Assembly (NCBI GenBank): GCA_023395595.1
Contig: JAEWYO010000061.1
Span: 1 to 62,388, forward strand
From: Bacillota bacterium
GTDB taxonomy: Bacteria; Bacillota; Clostridia; Christensenellales; CAG-138
Direction: 5' to 3'
DNA: 62,388 nt
Position 1 is the stretch's first letter. The number at the start of each line of letters is the position of its first letter. Position numbers and translations under genes: made by a program. The notes below the pieces were generated by a model that was given only the letters and a program-made list of their open reading frames with translations, had not been told where the DNA came from and ran no database searches. This document shows, piece after piece, positions 1-9,488 of this stretch.

Positions 1-1
1 C

Positions 2-94
2 TCCCGCTCATTTAGCTGGATTGTGCATGAGAAACATACGAGCATCGTGTGGATTTTGGTGGTTCCTTTGCAGACAGAACATCAGCTTCTCTGA
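2..94 (+). CDS. C-terminal fragment of an unidentified protein (cut by window edge)
   Basis: An open frame enters from the left edge and stops at a TGA at 92-94, giving 30 residues that end in PLQTEHQLL. There is no start inside the window. The stretch is rich in aromatic and aliphatic residues, as expected for the last strands of a beta-rich enzyme domain, but it is too short to assign. A TATAAT (95-100) follows directly, so the gene may simply precede the oxidoreductase promoter. It could also be a chance open frame. Confidence 0.35.
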   Translation, partial: SRSFSWIVHEKHTSIVWILVVPLQTEHQLL

Positions 95-164
95 TATAAT
101 CGAATCAAAATGATCCGATCACTCAAAAATTACAACCGCATTCAAGTGATAAAAGGAGGCGCAG

Positions 165-1175
165 ATGAGACAGGTCAAGTGGGGCATCGTCGGAACCGGC
201 AATATTTCTACCCAGTTCACACAGGGTTTGCAGTTGGTAGAGCATGCGCAGATAGCCGCTGTTGCATCACGCAGCATGGACAGCGCGAAAACCTTTGCGC
301 AAAAATTCTCTATTCCGAAGGCCTATGGCAGTTATCAGGACATGGCGAAAGACACCGAGCTTGAGATCATCTATATCGGAACCCCGCATCCACAGCATTA
401 TGAAAACGTCATGCTGTTTTTAGAGGCAGGCTTTGCGGTCATCTGCGAAAAGCCGCTTGGCGTAAACGCGGCACAAACCGAAAAGATGATTGCCAAAGCG
501 CGCGAGAAAAACGTTTTCTTTCTGGAAGGAATGTGGACGCGGTTCTTTCCGGCATTCAAGCAGGCGCTGCATTGGGTGAAATCCGGGCGTATTGGTCAAC
601 CGAAGATGCTTCAGGCATCATTTGGTTATGACAGCAGTAACAACAAGTCGCAATGGCGCTTCTCACATGACATGGCGGGTGGCGCATTGCTGGATGTTGG
701 AATCTATCCGCTTGCGCTGGCCTTTGCCATGTTCAGTCCAGACCCCGTGAAAGTGACTTCTGCGGCATATCTAGAGAATGGCGTTGATGAATATAACACC
801 TTCACGTTTGAGTATGCGGATGGAAGGATTGCGGTGCTCTCCAGTGGAATCGGAGTTTGGCTCAAAAACACTGTTGTGATCAGCGGAAGCGAAGGTTGTG
901 TAGAATTTGGAGAGGGTTGGTGGCACCCGAGCCAAGCACAGTGCGTGCCTTCTTCCGAAATCGTGACCAGAAATCCGCAAAACTGCGATGTTTTTGATCA
1001 GCCATTCCCCTCCTTCGGCTTCCAATATGAGGCAGCGGCCGTACAGCAATACTATCTGGAAGGGCGCACGGAAGCCCCCGAACTACCGCTGGATGAAACG
1101 CACAAGCTCGCGCAGATGATGGATCGTCTGCGTAAAGAGTGGAGCCTCATCTACCGCGAGGACATCGAATCTTAA
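165..1175 (+). CDS. Gfo/Idh/MocA-family NAD(P)-dependent oxidoreductase
   Basis: The product is a 336-residue cytoplasmic dehydrogenase. The N-terminus has the Rossmann dinucleotide-binding loop (GIVGTGN, residues about 8-14). The family signature CEKPLGV lies near residue 95, and GGALLDVGIYPL near residue 170 belongs to the C-terminal substrate domain. Family members oxidise or reduce sugars, inositols and related polyols. A strong AAAGGAGG lies 7 nt before the ATG. The gene is convergent with the GH5/ABC sugar genes and shares a terminator with them. That suggests processing of the same or a related sugar, but the substrate cannot be read from the sequence. Confidence 0.85.
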   Translation: MRQVKWGIVGTGNISTQFTQGLQLVEHAQIAAVASRSMDSAKTFAQKFSIPKAYGSYQDMAKDTELEIIYIGTPHPQHYENVMLFLEAGFAVICEKPLGVNAAQTEKMIAKAREKNVFFLEGMWTRFFPAFKQALHWVKSGRIGQPKMLQASFGYDSSNNKSQWRFSHDMAGGALLDVGIYPLALAFAMFSPDPVKVTSAAYLENGVDEYNTFTFEYADGRIAVLSSGIGVWLKNTVVISGSEGCVEFGEGWWHPSQAQCVPSSEIVTRNPQNCDVFDQPFPSFGFQYEAAAVQQYYLEGRTEAPELPLDETHKLAQMMDRLRKEWSLIYREDIES

Positions 1176-1195
1176 CTTACGACGCAGTAAGTGGC

Positions 1196-1230
1196 AAAAG
1201 GCAGCACTCGCGCGGGTGCTGCCTTTTTGT
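1196..1230. terminator. Bidirectional intrinsic terminator
   Basis: A perfect stem pairs AAAAGGCAGCAC (1196-1207) with GTGCTGCCTTTT (1216-1227), with an 8-nt loop and T- or A-runs on both sides. It sits between the convergent oxidoreductase and GH5 genes and can stop transcription from both. Confidence 0.9.
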
Positions 1231-1267
1231 TTTATGTTTTGTTTTTTGGTATCACTGAAAAAATGCC

Positions 1268-2824
1268 TCAATTCAATTCGATTCGATCCGCGTCAACTTC
1301 GCCCTGCGTGCAGAAAATACGCAATTGAACCTTGCCCGTTTGGTTGATCTGGAACGCAATGGCATCCTTTTGGGTTCTCGTGGTTGTCAGCACATCGCCA
1401 TTGCAGGACAGTTCCAATATCCCATCGCCATACGCAACCAATCTTCCCGATGTAGGAGCGCTGTTCATATTGACATAAAACCCTATTGCATCTCCTTGTT
1501 TCAGGCGAACAACGATGGTTTCCGATTCCGGCTGCGATTCCCCTTTGAGCCGCCGATAATCCGGCTCGCCGTGGTGTCCATCGCGAAATAGCAGATTCGC
1601 CTGCTCCTGCATACGCAAAACCGCGCCCGCTATACGAGGGCTTGTAATTCTGCTCTCATCAAACGCTTCGCAAGGCAGAACAACCGGCGGTGTTCTTGTC
1701 AGGGCACACATAACCGCATGATTGTAGATCGGATGACGGATGCAATCTAAAAACGCGTCAAAAATCTCCTGCGCTTGTTCCTTTGAAAGTGTCAAGCATC
1801 CGTGAATCTGCTCCATCAGTTGATCCCAACCTGCGGGGCGCGCGAACGTCACCGGAGAATTCTGACAATTCATCTTCTTATAGCTCCAGAAAGACCAGCC
1901 GATATTGAGTCGATCACAAAGCGGGAACATTGCAGTGTACCAATCCAGATTATTCTCACCGCTTTCACCAAGATACAGCGGCACATTCAGCCGCCGAGCA
2001 ACCGCGCGGTAGCACTCCAGACTCTCCGCGTCCGGCGCACTCCAGTAGCGATGAAATTGCAGTACGATCTGAGCCCTCGCCGCTTCTTCGGGTGTCATGT
2101 CGTCCAACACGGTGAAATCGGTCGCCCAATGCGCACCTTCCAGCATAATGATGTGATTTTGATCCTTCGCGCGAATCTGCGCAATCAACCGCCGATAGAG
2201 CGGCAGCACGCCGTCGTTGTATTGGCTAAAGAAGTCAGGCAGTGGCTCGTTGAGCAAATCATATGCCGCAACGACAGGTTCGTGCGCATATCGCGCGGCA
2301 AGCAGTGTCCACGCGGAACAAAGCTGATCCTGATAGATCGCGTTACGGAAGAGTTCCGGCTGGTCGTTTTCGCTGTCATCAATGTTCTGTCCGGTTTGTC
2401 CGCCGAGCGCCGCGTGCATGTCGAGAACGACATATATCCCAAGCGCCCTGCACCAATCGATCAAATCATCCACATGCTGTAACGTTTCTGTTTGGAACTC
2501 TGCTTTGTTATCTATAAATCGAAACAATCGACGTGCATTGATCGGCAAACGAACGGAGTTAAAGCCAAGGCTCGCGATCCATTCGATATCCGCACGCGTG
2601 ATATAGCACCCTTCATACCGTTTCCAAAACGAGGAAGCATATTCTTCGCCGCAGAGCGACTCGATGAGTTGCTCCATCCGCCGCGGCCGATCAATCGTTC
2701 CCTCCATTTGCCACATGTAACCTTCCGGTAGCAGCCAACCGCCAAGACCGAACCCGCGCAGCAGCACGGGGGTTTCTCCGCAGCAGACCTCTGCCGAGCG
2801 GCAAGTTAAAAACGTTTGTTTCAT
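1268..2824 (-). CDS. Glycoside hydrolase family 5 (cellulase-like) enzyme
   Basis: This 518-residue protein has GH5 hallmarks in order: SVRLPINARR (strand 3 region), DLLNEP carrying the acid/base Glu, and PLYLGESGENN with the predicted nucleophile Glu. About 120 residues of beta-rich C-terminal sequence follow the barrel and may be a carbohydrate-binding or accessory domain. No signal peptide is seen, so it probably acts on oligosaccharides inside the cell. The start at 2824 overlaps the permease stop as ATGA. The longer open frame to 2935 would run deep into the permease gene and is rejected. It is the last gene of the sugar ABC operon. Confidence 0.85.
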   Translation of the reverse strand: MKQTFLTCRSAEVCCGETPVLLRGFGLGGWLLPEGYMWQMEGTIDRPRRMEQLIESLCGEEYASSFWKRYEGCYITRADIEWIASLGFNSVRLPINARRLFRFIDNKAEFQTETLQHVDDLIDWCRALGIYVVLDMHAALGGQTGQNIDDSENDQPELFRNAIYQDQLCSAWTLLAARYAHEPVVAAYDLLNEPLPDFFSQYNDGVLPLYRRLIAQIRAKDQNHIIMLEGAHWATDFTVLDDMTPEEAARAQIVLQFHRYWSAPDAESLECYRAVARRLNVPLYLGESGENNLDWYTAMFPLCDRLNIGWSFWSYKKMNCQNSPVTFARPAGWDQLMEQIHGCLTLSKEQAQEIFDAFLDCIRHPIYNHAVMCALTRTPPVVLPCEAFDESRITSPRIAGAVLRMQEQANLLFRDGHHGEPDYRRLKGESQPESETIVVRLKQGDAIGFYVNMNSAPTSGRLVAYGDGILELSCNGDVLTTTRTQKDAIAFQINQTGKVQLRIFCTQGEVDADRIELN

Positions 2825-3648
2825 CCCTTCATCGCTCCATCCGTAATTCCCTTGAGGATTTGTTTTTGCAGCAGCGCGTAGAACACGATCACCGGCAGCG
2901 CCGCAATCACAAGTGCACTCAAAATCGCCGACCAATCGGAGCTATACTGCCCGAAAAGCGTGTTGGTCGAAAGTAACAATGTATATTTCTTGTTGTCCGA
3001 TAGAACGATTAGCGGAAGTAAAAAATCGTTCCAAATCCAGAGCACATTGGTGATGCAGATGGTCGCGGTCACTGGCTTGAGCATAGGAAACACAATTCTA
3101 AAAAACGTTTGCAGCGGCGAACAGCCGTCAATCGCCGCAGCTTCTTCCAACTCTCTCGGAATTCCTTTCACAAAGCCGTGGTAGAGAAAAATCGCCATGC
3201 TCACACCCAGCCCCGCATAGACAAAACAGAACCCGACCAGCGAGTTTTTGATATTCAGCGCAAGCACGACCTTATAGAGCGGAATCATGATGGAACTGAA
3301 TGGAATCAGCATTGAGAAGACGAACAGAGACAGCAGAAAGCCCGAAAGCTTCGTCTTGGTTCTGCAGAGCTTCCAACCTGCAAGCGCGGAAAAGAGGATA
3401 ATCAATCCCACACCACCGACCGCAAGAAACAAGGTATTGCCGAGGCTTCGCAGGTAGTGCATCTTGCCAATGCTGCGAATGTAGTTTTCAAAGTCGATCT
3501 GTTTGGGCAGGGAGAGCACGTTTGTCAGTATCTCTCCGTTGGATTTAAACGAGTTGACTAGCGCTAGCAGCAATGGAGCCAGCGTAAACAACGCGCAGAG
3601 GATCAAAAACAGATACACGCCAGCAGAGATCAAACTTCTTTTTTTCAT
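2821..3648 (-). CDS. Sugar ABC transporter permease (MalG/UgpE type)
   Basis: A 275-residue inner-membrane protein with about six hydrophobic segments. The cytoplasmic EAA loop is present (ELEEAAAIDGCSP near residue 185), which contacts the ATPase. It is the second permease of a carbohydrate uptake-1 family importer. Its start overlaps the stop of the upstream permease, and its stop overlaps the start of the GH5 gene, so the three are translationally coupled. No ATPase gene is present in this locus. Such systems often share one MsmK-type ATPase encoded elsewhere. Confidence 0.9.
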   Translation of the reverse strand: MKKRSLISAGVYLFLILCALFTLAPLLLALVNSFKSNGEILTNVLSLPKQIDFENYIRSIGKMHYLRSLGNTLFLAVGGVGLIILFSALAGWKLCRTKTKLSGFLLSLFVFSMLIPFSSIMIPLYKVVLALNIKNSLVGFCFVYAGLGVSMAIFLYHGFVKGIPRELEEAAAIDGCSPLQTFFRIVFPMLKPVTATICITNVLWIWNDFLLPLIVLSDNKKYTLLLSTNTLFGQYSSDWSAILSALVIAALPVIVFYALLQKQILKGITDGAMKG

Positions 3649-4556
3649 AGTTCCTCCTCTCTGCGCTTCATGACGGTAAGCTGCACCGCGGTAATCACCA
3701 GCACGATGAGAAACAGCACGGTGGATTTCGCGGTCGCATAGCCATATTGAATATTCCCGCGAAACGCCTCTTCATAGATGTTCATCGCGGCGGACTGTGT
3801 CGCCCGGCCTGGACCGCCGCCCGTGAGCGTGAAGATCACATCAAACACCTGAAAAGCACCATTGAGCGTCCAAAACACGCAAATGGTCACTGCGTGGCGA
3901 ATCATTGGAAACTCCACCTTCCAAAACCGGTGCCAGGCATTTGCGCCATCCAGTACAGCCGCCTCCTTCATGCTCTCCGGCACACCTTGCAGCGCCGCCA
4001 TATAGATGATCATAAGATACCCCACTGCGCCCCAAACCGCGACGATGATGATCGCGATGAAGGAATACTGCGGGTCTCCAATCCACATGTGATCTAAGAA
4101 AGAAAACCCGTTGAAATTGTCCGCCAGATAATAGAGCACCTTGGTGAAGATAAACATCCACATATAGCCGCCGATGACCATACTAATCATGTTCGGCAGA
4201 TAAAACACCGTCCGGAACACGCCGCGCGCACGCCTGCGTGTCTCAATCGCAACCGCAAGCGTCAGCGCGATGATGTTGGCCAAGATGACCATGACAGCGA
4301 CATATTTGAACGTAAAAAGTATGGACTGCCAGAAATAGGTGTCGCCCAGCACGCGGGCAAAGTTGGCCAGCCCGATAAACGTACTTTCTTTGTCGATCCC
4401 GTTCCAATCCGTCATGGCATAGTAAACGCCGGAAAATGCGGGATAGAGTTTGAACAGCGCGTAGACAATCAGCGCCGGAAGTGTGAACAAAAGCAAGGAT
4501 AAGTTTTGTTTGCGCGTCTTGCTTCTTGCCGCAAGTTGTGCGGAACTCGATTTCAT
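3645..4556 (-). CDS. Sugar ABC transporter permease (MalF/UgpA type)
   Basis: A 303-residue integral membrane protein with an EAA motif (SMKEAAVLDGANAW) in the C-terminal half. It forms the heterodimeric channel with the next gene. I chose the ATG at 4556; the frame extends to a GTG at 4628, but that would run across the hairpin-rich leader and adds a poor N-terminus. The preferred N-terminus is basic and is followed by a first membrane helix (LLLFTLPALIVYALF). It lies between the solute-binding gene and the second permease. Confidence 0.9.
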   Translation of the reverse strand: MKSSSAQLAARSKTRKQNLSLLLFTLPALIVYALFKLYPAFSGVYYAMTDWNGIDKESTFIGLANFARVLGDTYFWQSILFTFKYVAVMVILANIIALTLAVAIETRRRARGVFRTVFYLPNMISMVIGGYMWMFIFTKVLYYLADNFNGFSFLDHMWIGDPQYSFIAIIIVAVWGAVGYLMIIYMAALQGVPESMKEAAVLDGANAWHRFWKVEFPMIRHAVTICVFWTLNGAFQVFDVIFTLTGGGPGRATQSAAMNIYEEAFRGNIQYGYATAKSTVLFLIVLVITAVQLTVMKRREEEL

Positions 4557-4646
4557 ACTATAATTCCTCAATCTTCGCCCGCGCGCGGGTGAAGGTGCTG
4601 TTGGATCAAATCTGCAGCGTGAATACACGCATTTTGATGCATTTCT

Positions 4647-4673
4647 GAAAAGAGAGGGACTTTCGTCCCTCTC
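4647..4673 (-). terminator. Attenuator hairpin between binding protein and permeases
   Basis: GAGAGGGAC (4652-4660) and GTCCCTCTC (4665-4673) form a perfect 9-bp stem with a 4-nt loop, followed on the minus strand by TTTT. Placed just after the binding-protein gene, it probably ends most transcripts there. Binding protein would then exceed permease, a usual arrangement. Confidence 0.8.
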
Positions 4674-4700
4674 GGTACCGTTGCCTGTTTGTTTTTTTGC

Positions 4701-6002
4701 TTAGTTGAGTGCGTTAGCCTGCTTGAAGACCTCGTCCATACGGGCGATGAACTGATCGACGCTCACGCTGCCCACATAGTATTCCTGAAGCAGCTTCCCC
4801 TGCTCATCCGTCACGGCGCTGGGCAGCACAAGGTCTTGATACGCGCGTCCGTTTGCAACATAGGCGGATGCATCGTTGACCCAGGAAGCGGCCTCATACG
4901 TGTGGCAGGTTGCGATGGGGTTGAACGTGCAGCTCTGGAACAGCGCGGAAGAATCTTTGTCATCGAGCACATAGTTGGCAAACGCAAGCGCGAGATCCAT
5001 CTCTTTGCTGGAGGGATGTACCGCCAGCGTGGTGGAGGTCGAAAGGTTCACGCGGGTGCAGTTTTCGTTGTTGTTGATCGGCAGAGCGAACACGCCAAGC
5101 TGGAAGTCCGGGTTGGTCTCCATGATGGTGCTAGCAGCCCAGGTGCCCTGTAGGAAGATCGCCGCTTTGCCGTTTGCAAAGTCCGCAGCTCCCGCCTGAG
5201 AGCCTTCTTCCATCGCGCGGTCGGTGCCGTGCTGCATGATCAGATCGATCACATCGAAGATTTCGCGGACTTCTTCATACGAACCGGCATCTTTGTACAT
5301 CCGGTCAACCCAATCCGTGAGTTCGCCAGAGACCTTGCCGCCGAGTGTGAGCGCGGTCATCAGCTGGGGAACCCACTGTTCCTGGAACGCTAGCATAAAC
5401 GGCGTATATCCCTTTGCTTCGAGGACGGAGACGACGTTCTTGAGCTCATCGAGCGTCTTCGGCGCGGTCAAGCCGCATTCGGCAAAGATCGCTTTGTTGT
5501 AGAGCACGCCCCATGCCATCGATTCAATCGGAACGGCAAGCACTTTGCCATCAACCGTCACGGTATCGCGGACGTTTTCATAGAGCTTCGAGACGAACGG
5601 CTGTCCGCTCAGGTCGGCAAGGTTGCCGGCTTCGTTATAAACCTTGAGGTTGTTGCTGTGTACGGTATAGAGGTCGGGCGCATCGTCGCCGGTCAGGCGC
5701 GCCTGTAAAACACTTTCATACTGGTCGGAGCTGGGCATTTCAAGATTGATGGTGAGTTTGATGTTCTGCTCTGCGAGCACTTTTGCTTCGAACTGATGGC
5801 AATACGTTTCCCACTGATCCATGTACTGCGGGAAGCTCATCATGATGTTCAGTTCCGCTTCGCGCGGGGCTGCGGCGGGCGCTTCGGTTTGCGCGGGCGC
5901 CTCTGTGGCGGTTTCTTGCGTCGCGGGTGCGGGGGCAGCCGTGCAGGCGAACGCGCTGAACGCGAGCAGGAGCGCCATGATGCAGATGATTACCTTTTTC
6001 AT
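4701..6002 (-). CDS. Sugar ABC transporter solute-binding lipoprotein
   Basis: A 433-residue extracellular binding protein of family 1. The N-terminus MKKVIICIMALLLAFSAFAC is a lipoprotein signal with the lipobox Cys at residue 20, followed by an Ala/Pro/Thr-rich linker (to about residue 50) and then the two-lobed binding domain. The ATG at 6002 has GGGAGGAA about 7 nt upstream; the longer frame to 6083 would place the signal peptide internally. It captures an oligosaccharide and delivers it to the two permeases. Expression is probably controlled by the YesN/YesM-like pair encoded just upstream. Confidence 0.9.
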   Translation of the reverse strand: MKKVIICIMALLLAFSAFACTAAPAPATQETATEAPAQTEAPAAAPREAELNIMMSFPQYMDQWETYCHQFEAKVLAEQNIKLTINLEMPSSDQYESVLQARLTGDDAPDLYTVHSNNLKVYNEAGNLADLSGQPFVSKLYENVRDTVTVDGKVLAVPIESMAWGVLYNKAIFAECGLTAPKTLDELKNVVSVLEAKGYTPFMLAFQEQWVPQLMTALTLGGKVSGELTDWVDRMYKDAGSYEEVREIFDVIDLIMQHGTDRAMEEGSQAGAADFANGKAAIFLQGTWAASTIMETNPDFQLGVFALPINNNENCTRVNLSTSTTLAVHPSSKEMDLALAFANYVLDDKDSSALFQSCTFNPIATCHTYEAASWVNDASAYVANGRAYQDLVLPSAVTDEQGKLLQEYYVGSVSVDQFIARMDEVFKQANALN

Positions 6003-6222
6003 TTCTCTTCCTCCCAAATTGATATGATGTTGTAGAACTGTGATACAACCATATCGCACATGAGGGTCCTTTTCATTTGACATTCTTGATCTGCTGTATT
6101 GCTTATTTTTAACAACATGCGGATTAAGTCCGATAAATACTGGTTTTCTTTGCTATTTTTAATCTACTTGATTGCATATTCTAAATCCAATCACTCTGTT
6201 GAGAAAGCCCAACTCGCTTGCG
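6003..6222 (-). promoter_or_regulatory. Upstream region of the sugar-binding-protein operon
   Basis: There are 220 bases without a gene between the regulator stop and the binding-protein start. They hold two related AT-rich elements in the same orientation, TTGCTTATTTTTAA near 6100 and TTTGCTATTTTTAA near 6158. Such paired direct elements are what an AraC-type activator would bind. CATTCTTGATC (6081-6091) recurs upstream of the sensor-kinase gene. No convincing -35/-10 pair was seen. Confidence 0.35.
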
Positions 6223-7356
6223 TTATTCTTGCTCCTCGTGCGTGCCGGTGTTGCACGCGGCGCGCATCTGCCCGGGTGTGAATCCGAAGTGTTTCTTGAA
6301 CACGCGGTAAAAATGCGCGGTGTCAAAATATCCGACCGCAGGACCGATGTCCTTGATGGCAATGTCATATTCACTCATGAGCCGCAGCGCACGCTCCATT
6401 CTCAGTTTTGTCACATACTCTGTGAATCCTTCGCCAAATTTCAGTTTGAAAACTTTGCTAAGATACTCTTTCGTAACAAAGAAGCGCGCTGCCGTCTCTT
6501 CCAGCGTGATGCCGCGCGCGTAGCTCTCCTTCACAAACTCCCGCACTAAATCGAGGTTGAGTTTTGTGCTGTTTCGGGTGAGGTCGGACACGCGCACCAC
6601 AGCGATTCCTAATAGATCCTGCGTAAAGCGAAAAAGCTGTTCACACGTGCTATCCCGTCCGAAGACGAAGGATGTGTTGCTCTTTCCAAACACCTCATCG
6701 ACGCTATATCCATTATCAGTGATGTACCGCTGCAAAATGCCCATGATCGCGTAATACACCTGTATCAGCACGCTGCTCGGCGGCGTTTCCCCTTCGTTCT
6801 GAGTCAGAAGCATCTTGATTTCAACAAGCTTTTTCTCAATCGCCGCAATTTCTCCCGCTTGCAGCGCCACCTGAAGATCCGCACAGAGCAGGTAAAACGC
6901 CTTTGCCCATGATGCGTCGAGAAAGCCGGGTGCTTCGGTGATGCCCGCGTTTGCGCCAGTCTTTTCCGCCTTTGTACGCTTGAGCGCTTCCACACAGGTC
7001 TGCAGGCGCTCATTGAGCTCGTTTGGTTTGACAGGCTTAAGCAGATAGTCGGATGCGCCAAGGCGCAGCGCACTGCGGATATAGGATGAATCGTCATAAC
7101 CGCTTAAAAAGATCACCTGCGCCGCGTTGTTCTCCGCCCGAAGCGCACGGATCAGGTCGATTCCATTGAGATACGGCATGCGCACGTCGGTTAAAATGAT
7201 ATCCGGGTGAAGTTCGTGCACCATCTCCAGCCCAAGATCGCCGTCAGAAGCCTCGCCAACGATCACAAGACCCAGTTCTTTCCATTGGCCGAGGTGCCGA
7301 ACCACTTCTCTTGTCCATGGTTCATCGTCGATGATCACAACACTAAAGTTACACAT
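6223..7356 (-). CDS. AraC-family response regulator (YesN-like)
   Basis: This 377-residue protein has an N-terminal receiver domain (acidic IIDDEP, phospho-acceptor in ILTDVRMPYLNG, LLKPVKP lysine) and a C-terminal pair of AraC helix-turn-helices (about residues 280-375, including AVGYFDTAHFYRVFKKHFG). It is the DNA-binding partner of the adjacent kinase. The start at 7356 overlaps the kinase stop by 8 nt; the upstream frame to 7410 lies inside the kinase gene. Such regulators usually activate neighbouring sugar ABC operons, here the binding-protein operon immediately downstream. Confidence 0.9.
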   Translation of the reverse strand: MCNFSVVIIDDEPWTREVVRHLGQWKELGLVIVGEASDGDLGLEMVHELHPDIILTDVRMPYLNGIDLIRALRAENNAAQVIFLSGYDDSSYIRSALRLGASDYLLKPVKPNELNERLQTCVEALKRTKAEKTGANAGITEAPGFLDASWAKAFYLLCADLQVALQAGEIAAIEKKLVEIKMLLTQNEGETPPSSVLIQVYYAIMGILQRYITDNGYSVDEVFGKSNTSFVFGRDSTCEQLFRFTQDLLGIAVVRVSDLTRNSTKLNLDLVREFVKESYARGITLEETAARFFVTKEYLSKVFKLKFGEGFTEYVTKLRMERALRLMSEYDIAIKDIGPAVGYFDTAHFYRVFKKHFGFTPGQMRAACNTGTHEEQE

Positions 7357-9121
7357 CTGCGCCCTCGCTTTCTTTAACCGCACGAAGACGCACAGTGATG
7401 CTCGTACCATGATTCGGGTCGCTGTCGATCGTCAAGCCGTAATCTTCCCCGCCAAACATCAGGCGAATTCTGGCGTTGACGTTCGTGAGCCCGATGTGTT
7501 CCGCCCCGCGCAGGGACGAATCGGTTCCGCACTCCAGCGTGGCGCGAATCTGCTCCAGCTTCTCCAGCGGAATGCCAACCCCGTTGTCACTCACGCTCAG
7601 CAGCAGGTCTTCCTCCTGCACCGCAACCGAAACCGTCACCGTCCAGCGCCCCGCGCGCTCGGCAAGCCCGTGCTCAAAGCAGTTTTCAACCAGTGGTTGC
7701 AGGATCAGTTTCGGAACAAGGTAGTCGAAACAATCCTCCGGCGCTTCAAACGAAAGATCAAGCCGTTTACCAAACCGTAAGTTCTGAATCTGCAGATAGC
7801 TTTGCAGATACTTCAGCTCATCGCCAAGTCGGACGCGGTCTTTCGAGAAGTTCAGCGAATAGCGCATAATATCGATCAAATTCAGCGTCACTTCATAGAT
7901 GCCCGGCACTTCGTGCTTGAGTGCCATGCCGCCGATGGCTTGTAAAGTGTTGTAGATAAAATGTGGATTGATCTGTGCCTGAAGCGCTCGCAGCTGCGCG
8001 TTTCGTTTCTCAATCTTTGCAATATACTCACTCGCAATCAGGTTTTGCGTCCGCTCCGCCATGTCGGCAAAGCTATTTTGCAATAGTCCGATTTCGTCGT
8101 CGCGCTCGCTTCGTTCGAGGCGTTGCGAACTATCGAGCCGAATCTTTCCCATGCTTGCGGCGAGTTCAATCAGTGGTTTCGAGAGAAATCGGGAATAGGC
8201 AGCCGAAGCGGCAACCGCGGCGGCAACTGCGGCAAGCGCAACAAAAATGCCCGCAATCACCGTTTTTTGCAGCGAGGAAACGATGGCTTTGTCCGCAACC
8301 ACGAGCAGGATGCGCAGCTTGCCCCCGTTTACAGTACGGTAGAACCAGAAGTTGCCGTTCTCCACCGCCTCGCGGCTGTCGCTCTCGGCAATTTGCTCGA
8401 TGATCGAAGCCGATTGCGTCATGGCGATTTCGCCATTTTCGCCAAGGTCCGACTCAATCAAATCGTTTTGATCGTTGAAGATCAGAATCGACTCGTTTGC
8501 GGTGATTTTGATGTCTGAGAGAATATTCTGGAGTTTGTATTGCCGCTGATGGATCGCAATCAGCGCAATGGGTTTATTATCCAAAAAACGATGGATCTGG
8601 TGATAGGCAACAATCTCTCGTCCATCGCGCAGATAAGCCGTGTTGGTCTGGAGGTCTTTGCTGCGGGCATTCCAGGCAAAGAGCAAATCGTCGGTCTCTA
8701 CAAACGCCGCGCCGGAGCGCTGGGCTCGCAGAACTGTATCGTTCCCTAGATTGAACAGATCGATGGAGTTGATGTTATTATCCAAGCTGATGATCGAGTT
8801 GAGCGCCTTGATCAAATCCAGCTTGACCGAAACATCCACCTTGTTTCCGTCAGCATACCAGTCAAATACATCGTTTTTGAGGGTTTTGTCTACTTCAAAT
8901 TCGTAAAAGCGGTTGGTGTCACTCTTCGTCTCCAGATACAGCCGGTTTTCAAGCCAACCGATGTTGGTACGCCGGTCAAAGATCAATTGATCGCGCATGG
9001 TGGAATAGGTACTCACAAGCGCAACGATCGTAACCGCGGCGGTGATGCTCACGCTCAAAATCAACATGCTATAAAACAGCTTTTTTCGAATGGAACCACG
9101 TATGATCGGTTTCTTCATCAT
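7349..9121 (-). CDS. Sensor histidine kinase (YesM/LytS type)
   Basis: A 590-residue membrane kinase. A first membrane helix lies at about residues 14-36, an extracellular sensor domain extends to about residue 275, a second helix at about 280-305 and a HAMP region follow. The His_kinase box is QAQINPHFIYNTLQ, with His in PHF as phosphorylation site. The ATPase domain has LVENCFEHGL and SDNGVGIP. Two adjacent ATGs (9121 and 9118) are possible starts; GGGGG lies just upstream. Overlap with the regulator indicates co-translation. It probably senses a sugar or a cell-envelope cue. Confidence 0.9.
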   Translation of the reverse strand: MMKKPIIRGSIRKKLFYSMLILSVSITAAVTIVALVSTYSTMRDQLIFDRRTNIGWLENRLYLETKSDTNRFYEFEVDKTLKNDVFDWYADGNKVDVSVKLDLIKALNSIISLDNNINSIDLFNLGNDTVLRAQRSGAAFVETDDLLFAWNARSKDLQTNTAYLRDGREIVAYHQIHRFLDNKPIALIAIHQRQYKLQNILSDIKITANESILIFNDQNDLIESDLGENGEIAMTQSASIIEQIAESDSREAVENGNFWFYRTVNGGKLRILLVVADKAIVSSLQKTVIAGIFVALAAVAAAVAASAAYSRFLSKPLIELAASMGKIRLDSSQRLERSERDDEIGLLQNSFADMAERTQNLIASEYIAKIEKRNAQLRALQAQINPHFIYNTLQAIGGMALKHEVPGIYEVTLNLIDIMRYSLNFSKDRVRLGDELKYLQSYLQIQNLRFGKRLDLSFEAPEDCFDYLVPKLILQPLVENCFEHGLAERAGRWTVTVSVAVQEEDLLLSVSDNGVGIPLEKLEQIRATLECGTDSSLRGAEHIGLTNVNARIRLMFGGEDYGLTIDSDPNHGTSITVRLRAVKESEGADV

Positions 9122-9459
9122 TCCCCCGGTGTGGCAAACAGAAATGCTCCAAAGTGCAGCGTTCGCAAAAAAGATGGCTCAGCAGACAGGATTTGTCGTT
9201 CTATTTATTATAATACAGCATCCCATCATTTACCCGCAGATCGGATTGTACGAATCCAGTTTATTTTTTTGTAGAATTTTAATCTAGTAAACGAGTTTGA
9301 CCGAACGGATCGTCATTCTTGATCAAAACTCGAAATATTGTTTAATGAATCTGATTGTATCTTTTTCCGTTTTAAAAGTCTGGTCATCTCATCTAACCAA
9401 TTTTATTTGTATCTCACTTTTAATAAGCATGCACGCGGTTTTTGAGCGATAATCGCGTA
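9122..9459. other. Divergent intergenic region between sensor kinase and ECF transporter
   Basis: This 338-base stretch is AT-rich and has no gene. On the minus strand a TATAAT (complement at 9207-9212) could be the -10 of the kinase operon, but a matching -35 is weak. CATTCTTGATC (9314-9324) is shared with the binding-protein upstream region. No riboswitch fold was recognised. Confidence 0.4.
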
Positions 9460-9488
9460 TTGACGCGACATTTTCTTTTCGTTATACT
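9460..9488 (+). promoter_or_regulatory. Promoter of the ECF transporter operon
   Basis: TTGACG (9460-9465) and TATACT (9483-9488) are separated by 17 nt. The expected start is near 9495, giving a leader of only about 24 nt before the ATG. That is too short for a TPP or other riboswitch. Confidence 0.8.

Noticed and set aside
4557..4628. GTG start at 4628 for the first sugar permease
   Set aside because: The extra 24 residues (Arg/Pro-rich) are unlike the family, and the ATG at 4556 gives a normal N-terminus.
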